A stretch of 17,434 nucleotides of DNA, taken from Euryarchaeota archaeon UBA59. Lineage in GTDB: Archaea > Thermoplasmatota > Poseidoniia > Poseidoniales > Thalassarchaeaceae. Below the pieces are notes generated by a model, which searched no databases, was not told the DNA's origin, and worked only from the letters and a program-made list of their open reading frames with translations. Below are positions 7,550 through 14,202 of the stretch, in pieces. The first letter of the stretch is position 1; each line of letters starts with the position of its first letter. Made by a program: the position numbers and the translations under genes. The stretch covers positions 1-17,434 of the forward strand of contig DAVI01000022.1 of the NCBI GenBank assembly GCA_002505495.1, in the 5' to 3' direction.

Positions 7550-7873
7550 ATGTCCGAACATTCGGGCGATACTTGTCTCGTTCGAATCAACGGCGACAGC
7601 ATGTGGCCAACCTTCAGAGATGGTGACGAGGTCGAGTGCGACCTGCGCGCCTACGAGAAAGCGCCCCCGAAGGTTGGCGAGGTGGTCCTCAGCATTCACC
7701 CACTGAAATCCTCAGTCAGAGTTGTCAAGAGGGTGACTCGGATGAATGAGAAGGGCCAGGCTATTCTTGAGGGTGACAATCCGGATCCACTCGCAACGAC
7801 GGACAGCCACGCCTTCGGACCCGTGTCGATTCACCTCATCCTAGGGCGAATAGTCACTCTAGACGAGGAGTGA
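7550..7873 (+). CDS. sodX: SodX-like Ni-SOD maturation peptidase (S24/S26 fold)
   Basis: A 107-residue soluble peptidase of the LexA/signal-peptidase fold. GDSMWPTFRDGDEV (15-28) contains the nucleophile Ser17, and RVVKRV (57-62) contains the general-base Lys60. GDNPDPLATTDSHAFGPV (75-92) and ILGRIV near the C-terminus complete the usual core. No membrane helix is present, unlike type I signal peptidases, and there is no DNA-binding domain, unlike LexA or phage repressors. Its position nine bases after sodN matches the known sodN-sodX pairing, in which this enzyme removes the SodN leader to expose the nickel-binding His. The function is therefore inferred from context plus family. The stop codon overlaps the GTG start of the next gene, suggesting translational coupling. 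Confidence 0.88.
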   Translation: MSEHSGDTCLVRINGDSMWPTFRDGDEVECDLRAYEKAPPKVGEVVLSIHPLKSSVRVVKRVTRMNEKGQAILEGDNPDPLATTDSHAFGPVSIHLILGRIVTLDEE

Positions 7874-9102
7874 CCGCTCGCTTCATGAGTGTAAGTCGTC
7901 GCCGGTCAACCGTGATATGGTCAACAGACGACCCGACAGTGCTCGCAATGGTGCTCGGTCTCCTGCTAGCGCCGATGCTCCTCGCAGTGCCAGCCCAGCG
8001 GCTCTGGAGAAAGCGGCTTCTACGCTCAAAGTCTCATCATGATTACCGGAAGATGGTTCAGGGCATCCTCGACCACGGTTACCCGCTGCAGATTTTCAGG
8101 GCGAGTCTGGACAAGGCGGCGAGAAGGTGGGAGTTGCCGGAAATAGAGCAGGGAAGATTGGAAAGTGACCTCCTCTACCCGTTGAGCCTACCTCATTTCC
8201 TCCTTCTTCCATCGATGATCCTGTGGCCTGTCCTCTCCATATTTGCGGTCTTCCTGATTCTGCCACTTGTGCCTCTGCTCAGGCTTACAGAGTGGGTGAT
8301 GGTTGACCTCGGACTCCTGGCAGGGATTGTCAAGATGATCAAGAAAATCACGAACTGGCAGTTGATTGGGGTGCCGAAGTTGGATCGCGGCGCCAAGAAA
8401 GGTGACACCTACATCCGTGGCTTGCACAGGATGCCAACTACTGTTTTCCTCGGCCTCTTTGCCTATCTGGTCGTCCACTACCTCAGTCTCCCGGACATGT
8501 TGGCGCTGGTAGTGGCGGCCGGGGTCTACTTGGTTCTCGCTTGTGTGGCGATAGTGACGGCGGTGGCAATTGATGGGGAGCTAGCGTTTGCTGACAATGC
8601 ACAGCGAAGGCTCATTCCACTCGACGCGATTCTGCAGGATTTGCTCGCCCCTGTCGTCGGCATAGGTTTGCTCTTGTTACTCACTCGGCAGGTTTTCCTG
8701 ACAGTCACGCACCCGGGCGTAGGCCTGCATGACCCGATCATCTTCGCAATCTCGATTCTGGTCGTCCTCTACACAGCAACCATCGTGGGCGCCTTGGTGG
8801 AGTGGGCCGCAGCGAAGCGAGCAAAGGGCATCAGAGATGGATTTCACCAGCGCATCATCGACGACGAGGAGCCGGAGTTGTACTCTTTCACCAGAACCCG
8901 CGACGGCAGTCTAAGTCTGCGTTTGATATGCATGTTGAGGGAATTCTTCGACAATGACCATCGCTTCCCACAACAATCGCTTGAGGCAACGATCCGTTTT
9001 GAGGACTTGATGGCGCTCCCATCACTGGTTGAGGAGGGAGTGGTGACTCTCCCGCCGAAGAAACCAGCTAGGATGAATCCACCCCCAACTGAAGAGGAGT
9101 GA
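7870..9102 (+). CDS. Polytopic membrane protein of unknown function, third gene of the sodN cluster
   Basis: A 410-residue protein that I do not recognise. Hydrophobic segments lie at about 24-42, 108-138, 142-156, 190-206, 210-234, 268-290 and 298-323, so roughly six or seven membrane helices are likely. Between TM1 and TM2 there is a basic, amphipathic stretch (43-105). After the last helix comes a charged soluble tail (324-410) ending in a proline- and glutamate-rich segment. The GTG start at 7870 overlaps the sodX stop (GTGA); an ATG at 7885 is the alternative. The overlap places the gene in the sodN-sodX transcription unit. A nickel-supply or redox role is a guess from context only: the HX4DH-type signature of NiCoT nickel permeases is not present. 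The gene converges with the HesB/IscA gene, leaving a 51-base gap with no certain terminator. Confidence 0.85.
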   Translation: MTARFMSVSRRRSTVIWSTDDPTVLAMVLGLLLAPMLLAVPAQRLWRKRLLRSKSHHDYRKMVQGILDHGYPLQIFRASLDKAARRWELPEIEQGRLESDLLYPLSLPHFLLLPSMILWPVLSIFAVFLILPLVPLLRLTEWVMVDLGLLAGIVKMIKKITNWQLIGVPKLDRGAKKGDTYIRGLHRMPTTVFLGLFAYLVVHYLSLPDMLALVVAAGVYLVLACVAIVTAVAIDGELAFADNAQRRLIPLDAILQDLLAPVVGIGLLLLLTRQVFLTVTHPGVGLHDPIIFAISILVVLYTATIVGALVEWAAAKRAKGIRDGFHQRIIDDEEPELYSFTRTRDGSLSLRLICMLREFFDNDHRFPQQSLEATIRFEDLMALPSLVEEGVVTLPPKKPARMNPPPTEEE

Positions 9103-9153
9103 GTTGCCCCTCGAACAAAGTCGGGGGTTCTATGGATAAGTTGAGATCACCAT

Positions 9154-9549
9154 TCAGCCGAAGGATTTGCCACAACCGCACTCCTTGTCGGCGTTCGGAT
9201 TTTCAATCTTGAATCCGCCGCCCATCAATGTGTCCTGATAGTTGACCACGATGCCGGAGAGAAGACTGCTGTCGAAGTCGGCTATGGCGACAGGGATACC
9301 GTCGATATCGTCGTATTGGTATCCCTCACCTTCGGGGCGGTCGATGATTTGCATGTCGTACAGATAACCCGAGCAACCACCTCTGTGTATGGCGACCGTA
9401 AGCACCACATCGCCTGGCTCAAAGTTCAGAATTTCCTGTAGCTTGCGATGTGCGACTTCTGTGATGATGAGGTTGACTGGCACGACATCGAACACCTCAT
9501 CGTTTGCCACACCTTGCGCGAGTAAGCCTGCATCTGCCGGGCAATCCAT
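9154..9549 (-). CDS. HesB/IscA-family A-type Fe-S carrier protein
   Basis: A small Fe-S cluster scaffold or carrier that delivers clusters to apo-enzymes in the cytoplasm. All three family cysteines are present: Cys59 in RGGCSGYLYDM, and Cys124 and Cys126 in the C-terminal ECGCGKSFG. The segment GGGFKIENPNA just before the CGC motif is also typical. From the ATG at 9549 the protein is 131 residues. This start is preferred over ATGs at 9573 and 9564 because GGAGG lies eight bases before it. The first 25 residues precede the conserved domain and look unstructured. The gene follows the TrmB/V4R regulator on the same strand by 32 bases (8 if the 9573 start is used), so the two are probably co-transcribed. 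Likely clients nearby include the FdhF-type oxidoreductase, but this is inference. Confidence 0.9.
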   Translation of the reverse strand: MDCPADAGLLAQGVANDEVFDVVPVNLIITEVAHRKLQEILNFEPGDVVLTVAIHRGGCSGYLYDMQIIDRPEGEGYQYDDIDGIPVAIADFDSSLLSGIVVNYQDTLMGGGFKIENPNADKECGCGKSFG

Positions 9550-9557
9550 TGATTTGT

Positions 9558-9562
9558 CCTCC
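9558..9562 (-). promoter_or_regulatory. Shine-Dalgarno sequence that decides the HesB/IscA start
   Basis: On the minus strand GGAGG is followed by eight bases and the ATG at 9549. The two upstream in-frame ATGs have no comparable site, so the shorter protein is favoured. Confidence 0.55.
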
Positions 9563-9581
9563 ATGTCCGTCATTGATTAAC

Positions 9582-10961
9582 TCATGCGTCGTTTTCAGTG
9601 AATACGATGTCGAAGTGGCAGTGGTCTTGTCCGGACGACATGCATTCTCTTTCGACCGCTGTAGCATGGACTCCAAACCGGTGTCGGATGATTCCCTCGA
9701 GAATCCCTTCATCGAGATGGCAGAATGGGCCTCCGAATTCCGGCGCATTTCCACACGAGCCAGCATCCTCTACTCTGACGACTTTTATCGGGTCACCTTC
9801 GAGAATCAGTTTCCCCATGCCCATTTCTCGCCACTCGATTACAAGTTGGTTCCAGAACTCATCATCTTCCTCAATTTCGCTGAGTTCCGTAGCAATCTCT
9901 TCGCCAATTCTTCGACCGATGTTGCGCATCAACTCATTCGTGTCTATGCCGAGTACTTCGAAGGCAGGGAGGCTAGGTTCCGGAGTGATGAGTCGTTCAC
10001 CTCGACGAAGGATCGCGTTGGTCCAGCCAGCACTGTCTGGGTGTTGGTCTGAGATGTCTGTTGCAATCAACTCCTTTAGTCGTCGATAGAAGGAGCCGTC
10101 CCCAAGGCTAACTCGGAGAGGTTCGACGATTTCTCCCTTTTCGATTCTCGATGCGGCGCTTGAGTAGGCGGTGGCACCCTTCCAAGTTGACTCAACGAGG
10201 TCGGTGTGGGCTGACAGGAAATCATGCGCTTCGATTACCAGTGCTGCGTCATCCTTGCCACGACCCACTGGGTTCGTCTCTAGGGATACACTCTGGATTG
10301 CGACCTCTCCGTCTATCGTCAGGCCATGCATAATAGAGACTGCATCACTGTGACGAATTTCGATGGCGTCATCGAGTTGCCCAAAGAATTTCAGCGTCTT
10401 CTTGTCTAGGGTTGCAAGAACTCTGACCGTGACGCCGCGGCGAGCAGCGTCGTTTGCTGCCGTGAGTGCACCGGTTTTCACGAGGTGGAGGATCCCCCAC
10501 CTTCCAAGCAGCAACCAGATATCTCGCTCAGCGTCCTCGATTAATCTCTCCATCGCAGCGTGAATGTGGCTCCGCTCCTTGATGACACTGAACGTCGCCT
10601 CCTTCTGCGTCGGACGAGATTGGATTGAGCTTGAACTACCGGATTCCTCCGAATACTCATCGAGGTGCGCCTTCAGTCGGCGTAGTTCCTGTTCCTCCCG
10701 ATGGATGAGGTGCTGAAACACATCCTCAATCGAGAGTCCGGTGAAGCGCATCGGTTTGTCTACAGTGGCCATCACCAAACCGGAATCTTGTAATCTGCGA
10801 AGAGTGTTGTAGGCATCCATACGAGTTATTCCGACTAGTGTGCCGATTTCACTCGCCTTGAGCGGAGAGCCGGTGGAAAGAGTCAGAATAACCCGTGCCT
10901 CTTTGCTATCGAGCCCAGAGTCGACAAGTCTCTCGGCGAGGTCTAGATGCTGGTCAGTCAC
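9582..10961 (-). CDS. TrmB-family transcriptional regulator with C-terminal V4R domain
   Basis: A 459-residue three-part regulator. Residues 10-75 form a TrmB-type winged helix-turn-helix (GLDSKEARVILTL, then LKASEIGTLVGITRMDAYNT). A charged, probably coiled linker (88-112) follows, then the TrmB effector-type domain with a PLD-like fold (about 125-265, including HGLTIDGEVAIQS). The C-terminal part (about 330-459) resembles a V4R (4-vinyl reductase) domain. It includes Cys403, FCHLDEG with Cys414, and ERECMSSGQDHCHF with Cys440 and Cys448. V4R domains bind small molecules or metals and often carry such cysteines. A redox, Fe-S or metal signal is plausible but not shown. The GTG at 10961 (MTDQHLDLAE) fits the family better than the TTG at 10991. 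The gene is divergent from fdhD across an inverted repeat and is followed by the Fe-S carrier gene. Confidence 0.88.
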   Translation of the reverse strand: MTDQHLDLAERLVDSGLDSKEARVILTLSTGSPLKASEIGTLVGITRMDAYNTLRRLQDSGLVMATVDKPMRFTGLSIEDVFQHLIHREEQELRRLKAHLDEYSEESGSSSSIQSRPTQKEATFSVIKERSHIHAAMERLIEDAERDIWLLLGRWGILHLVKTGALTAANDAARRGVTVRVLATLDKKTLKFFGQLDDAIEIRHSDAVSIMHGLTIDGEVAIQSVSLETNPVGRGKDDAALVIEAHDFLSAHTDLVESTWKGATAYSSAASRIEKGEIVEPLRVSLGDGSFYRRLKELIATDISDQHPDSAGWTNAILRRGERLITPEPSLPAFEVLGIDTNELMRNIGRRIGEEIATELSEIEEDDEFWNQLVIEWREMGMGKLILEGDPIKVVRVEDAGSCGNAPEFGGPFCHLDEGILEGIIRHRFGVHATAVERECMSSGQDHCHFDIVFTENDA

Positions 10962-11001
10962 GGATACTTCGAAACGCCCGACCGTTTTCAACCAATTGAT
11001 A

Positions 11002-11019
11002 CGGGAACCTTAGTTCCCG
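11002..11019. promoter_or_regulatory. Perfect inverted repeat, candidate operator between the regulator and fdhD
   Basis: CGGGAAC-CTTA-GTTCCCG has 7-bp perfect arms around a 4-base spacer. It lies in the 87-base divergent gap between the TrmB/V4R regulator (start 10961) and fdhD (start 11049). Its position and dyad symmetry fit a dimeric winged-helix regulator controlling itself and the fdhD-oxidoreductase pair. No binding data can be read from sequence. Confidence 0.5.
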
Positions 11020-11048
11020 AAGCGTTCATCGGATGGTTGCGTCATGCC

Positions 11049-11864
11049 ATGGACATGACGGAGGACGGAGCGAGCGAGATGCCAGTCCAACGTTGGGAAG
11101 AAGGTGGACTCAATATAAGTAAGGATTCACTCGTTAAGGAACTTGCGCTCAATATCAATGTCCGGATGGATGGAAGTACCCGACAACTAGCAGTAACTAT
11201 GAGGACTCCGGGAGATGAAGTCGAACTCGCACTTGGATGGCTTCTGTCAGAGGGTATCATTCGGGCTAGGGCAGATGTATTGTCATGTTCAACTGAAGAT
11301 GACTCCGTGACCGTGGAATTGGTTCCGGGCTGCGTTGATGATCTGGCTCAATTCGTACGCCCATTCCCCATTTCTTCGGGCTGTGGTCTATGTGGGCGGG
11401 AGACCTTGGAGCAATTCGACATTCCTAGCAGACTGGCACTCTCGGGTGATCCGTGGCTATCACCAAAAATTCTGATGCTGCTTCCAGACATGCTATCTTC
11501 CTCTCAGCCTGTGTTCCAGAGAACAGGAGGACTCCACGCTGCCGCTTTGTTCGATGACGGTGGCCGACTTACTGGGCTCAAGGAGGATGTCGGGCGCCAC
11601 AACGCGCTCGACAAGTTGGTCGGCTCCCGATTGTTGACATCTTCTCTTCCGGCTGAGAACGAGGTGCTCATGCTTTCAGGGCGAATCGGCTACGAATTGA
11701 TTCAGAAGGCTGCGTACGCTGGATTCCCAGTAGTAGCTGGCTTGGGCGCACCCACCACGATGGCGGTAGATGCAGCGCGGGCGAGCGGGCTCACCTTGAT
11801 CGGATTTCTCCGCAGTGACCGATTCAATGTCCACACCGGCGCCTGGAGGTTTCTAGATGATTGA
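11049..11864 (+). CDS. fdhD: FdhD, sulfurtransferase for molybdenum-cofactor enzymes
   Basis: FdhD carries sulfur from a cysteine desulfurase to the Mo-bis-MGD cofactor and is required for activity of formate-dehydrogenase-type enzymes. From the ATG at 11049 the protein is 271 residues. Recognisable parts are ELALNINVRMDG, then the ALGWLLSEGII segment, the redox CxxC in SSGCGLCG (Cys112 and Cys115), TGGLHAAALF, and EDVGRHNALDKLVG. These cover the full family length. The open frame runs upstream to 10947, but that would overlap the divergent regulator and the palindrome. An ATG at 11079 with a GGAG eight bases before it is an alternative start, giving 261 residues. The gene is followed after 64 bases by the molybdopterin oxidoreductase, its natural client. 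Confidence 0.93.
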   Translation: MDMTEDGASEMPVQRWEEGGLNISKDSLVKELALNINVRMDGSTRQLAVTMRTPGDEVELALGWLLSEGIIRARADVLSCSTEDDSVTVELVPGCVDDLAQFVRPFPISSGCGLCGRETLEQFDIPSRLALSGDPWLSPKILMLLPDMLSSSQPVFQRTGGLHAAALFDDGGRLTGLKEDVGRHNALDKLVGSRLLTSSLPAENEVLMLSGRIGYELIQKAAYAGFPVVAGLGAPTTMAVDAARASGLTLIGFLRSDRFNVHTGAWRFLDD

Positions 11865-11928
11865 GCTTGTTCGGGGCACATCGGCGGCAAGCGATTAGAG
11901 CAGGTGTCGTATCGGGAAGGCGAGGAGT

Positions 11929-14202
11929 ATGGGAAAACGAGAGACTCGGGCAATCACTCCGATACAGGAAGAACGGCTCAAGGTCGGGAAGCCGAAGCAG
12001 GTAGCAGCCGGATTTGCCGGCATATCCAAGTCATTTGGAATAGGCCTGAGCGAAGCCGGACTGCGGCGTACTTGGGGTGCGATGCGGACTGTCAACAAGT
12101 TCGATGGTTACGACTGTCCCGGGTGCGCTTGGCCTGACCCTGATGGTCATCGGAGCGGCTTTGAATTCTGTGAGAATGGAGCCAAGGCGTTCGCCACCGA
12201 GGCGACGAGAAAGCGGGTCACCCCCGCCTTCTTCGCTGAGCATTCGGTGATATCACTCTCGGAACAACCCGACATGTGGCTCGACAAACAGGGTAGACTC
12301 ACCCAGCCGATGGTGCTTCGAGATGGCTCTGACCACTACGAACCAATCTCCTGGCCAAATGCGTTCGGAATGATTTCCGATGCTGTCAAGAATCTGAACT
12401 CTGCAAACGAAGCCGTGCTATATACCAGTGGACGAACCTCTAATGAGGCGGCATTCCTATGGGGTACACTCGCAAGGCAGATTGGCACCAACAACCTTCC
12501 AGATTGCTCAAACATGTGCCACGAATCTAGTGGTTACGCACTGACCCCGGTCATCGGCATCGGTAAGGGAACCGTTCGACTCTCCTGCTTCGACAAGGCA
12601 GACCTGATTCTGGTCATCGGTCAGAACCCCGGTACTAACCACCCTCGGATGCTGAGCGCGCTGGCTAGTTGCAAACGCAATGGTGGCTCAATAGTCAGCA
12701 TCAACCCACTCGAGGAGACCGGAATGCGTCGGTTCAAACATCCACAGGAGGTGTTGAGCATGATTGGCTCGGGCACCAAGATTGCAGACGACCATTTCCC
12801 GGTCAAGATCAACGGTGACGCAGCGTTGTTGAAGGGGTTGGTGAAGGTCATTCTTGAGGAGGGGCAACTCGACTGGGATTTCATTGACACACATACTGAG
12901 GGATTCGAGGCGTTCAAACAGTCCGCGGAAGAAGCTGACTGGGACGACATCGTAGAAGGTTCAGGAATCAGTCGAGAGAGAATCACGAAGTTGGGCCTAG
13001 CGGTCGCTAACTCAAAGCGGCTCATCATCTGCTGGGCGATGGGACTGACCCAGCACAGGAACTCCGTATCAGTGATTCAGGAGATTGCCAACATGCTCCT
13101 GATGGGGGGCCACTTCGGCCGAGTAGGAGCAGGCGCTTGTCCGGTGAGAGGGCACTCGAACGTTCAGGGTGACAGGACAGTGGGCATCCAACACAATCCG
13201 AATCGCGAGTTTCTTGACAGACTGGAAGAGGCAACCGGAATTGGCGTTCCTCATGAGGGTGGCTATGACACGGTTCAAGCGGTCAAGGCGATGCTCAATG
13301 GAGAGGTTCGTCTGTTCATGGGTATGGGTGGAAACCTCGTCTCAGCGATGTCCGACACCGAGCAGGTCGCTAACGGGATGCGAAATGTCGGTCTGACCGT
13401 ACAGGTCTCAACCAAACTGAATCGTTCGCATCTCGTGACGGGAAGGGAGGCTCTCATCCTGCCATGCCTTGGCAGAACCGAAATTGATCAACAAGCCTCG
13501 GGCGAGCAGTTCGTCACCGTAGAGAACAGCATGAGTGTTGTGCACATGAGCAGAGGCTCTCTCACACCGGCCAGCGAGCATCTACTCTCCGAGCCAGCAA
13601 TCGTTGCTGGCATCGGGACTGCATGCTTCGGCTCCAAGCCGTTTGACTGGGGTGGGGTGTTGCAAGACTATGACTCGATCCGAGAGGTCATTGAGCAGGT
13701 GATTCCGGGTTTTCAGGGCTTCAATTCCCGCGTACGCGAGGATGGTGGCTTCTACCTCCCCAACGGCCCGCGGGATGGACCAACCTGGGACACCCCCTCC
13801 GGTAAGGCGCAATTCACTGTTCACGACCTGCCGAATGCGGTCGCCGAGTCAGGTCAGTTCACGATGATGACCGTTCGCAGTCACGACCAGTACAACACGA
13901 CCATCTATGGCATGGATGACCGCTACAGAGGTGTCTATGGGGCGCGCCGAGTGGTCTTGATGAATTCTGCAGACATGGCCGAACTGGGAATTGACCCCGG
14001 TGACGAGGTGGATTTGACCAGCCATTTCCAAGGGCGTTCGATTCACGCCCCAGCATGGAAGGTGGTGGCCTATGAAATACCGAGAGGCAATCTCTGCACA
14101 TACTTTCCAGAGGCAAATGTGCTGGTGCCGCTGGAGAGTGTCGCGGAGGGGAGCAACACCCCTACCTCAAAGTCGGTTGCAGTCACGGTCAGTCTGCCCT
14201 GA
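11929..14202 (+). CDS. FdhF/YdeP-family molybdopterin oxidoreductase
   Basis: A 757-residue member of the DMSO-reductase superfamily, predicted to carry Mo- or W-bis-MGD in the cytoplasm. Near the N-terminus YDCPGCAWPDPDG (61-73) and FEFCENGAKA supply Cys63, Cys66 and Cys81. The Mo/W ligand is probably Cys197 in CSNMCHESSGYAL, the place held by Sec or Cys in formate dehydrogenases. LVIGQNPGTNHPRML (228-242) is a cofactor-binding segment. RSHDQYNTTIYGMDDRYRGV near the C-terminus marks the dinucleotide-binding domain of the YdeP-like subfamily (TIGR01701 type). E. coli YdeP is linked to acid resistance, but its substrate is unknown, so formate should not be assumed. No Fe-S electron-transfer or diaphorase partner gene lies nearby. 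No twin-arginine signal is seen. It lies 64 bases after fdhD and is probably co-transcribed with it. Confidence 0.9.
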   Translation: MGKRETRAITPIQEERLKVGKPKQVAAGFAGISKSFGIGLSEAGLRRTWGAMRTVNKFDGYDCPGCAWPDPDGHRSGFEFCENGAKAFATEATRKRVTPAFFAEHSVISLSEQPDMWLDKQGRLTQPMVLRDGSDHYEPISWPNAFGMISDAVKNLNSANEAVLYTSGRTSNEAAFLWGTLARQIGTNNLPDCSNMCHESSGYALTPVIGIGKGTVRLSCFDKADLILVIGQNPGTNHPRMLSALASCKRNGGSIVSINPLEETGMRRFKHPQEVLSMIGSGTKIADDHFPVKINGDAALLKGLVKVILEEGQLDWDFIDTHTEGFEAFKQSAEEADWDDIVEGSGISRERITKLGLAVANSKRLIICWAMGLTQHRNSVSVIQEIANMLLMGGHFGRVGAGACPVRGHSNVQGDRTVGIQHNPNREFLDRLEEATGIGVPHEGGYDTVQAVKAMLNGEVRLFMGMGGNLVSAMSDTEQVANGMRNVGLTVQVSTKLNRSHLVTGREALILPCLGRTEIDQQASGEQFVTVENSMSVVHMSRGSLTPASEHLLSEPAIVAGIGTACFGSKPFDWGGVLQDYDSIREVIEQVIPGFQGFNSRVREDGGFYLPNGPRDGPTWDTPSGKAQFTVHDLPNAVAESGQFTMMTVRSHDQYNTTIYGMDDRYRGVYGARRVVLMNSADMAELGIDPGDEVDLTSHFQGRSIHAPAWKVVAYEIPRGNLCTYFPEANVLVPLESVAEGSNTPTSKSVAVTVSLP

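Noticed and set aside
7579..7595. tRNA T-loop-like GTTCGAATC string
   Set aside because: It lies inside sodX codons, and no acceptor stem, anticodon arm or 3' pairing can be built around it.
7870..9102. Reading the third sodN-cluster gene as a known nickel permease
   Set aside because: No HX4DH or similar permease signature is visible; only context suggests it.
9103..9153. Possible terminator hairpin between the membrane protein and Fe-S carrier genes (CCCCTCGA with TCGGGG)
   Set aside because: The stem needs a bulge and no T-run follows on either strand, so the evidence is too weak.
9504..10052. Plus-strand open frame (182 codons) opposite the regulator and Fe-S carrier
   Set aside because: It spans the junction of two well-supported minus-strand genes and has no motif of its own.
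10947..11048. Upstream extension of fdhD to 10947
   Set aside because: It would overlap the divergent regulator start and the inverted repeat, and the extra residues do not resemble FdhD.
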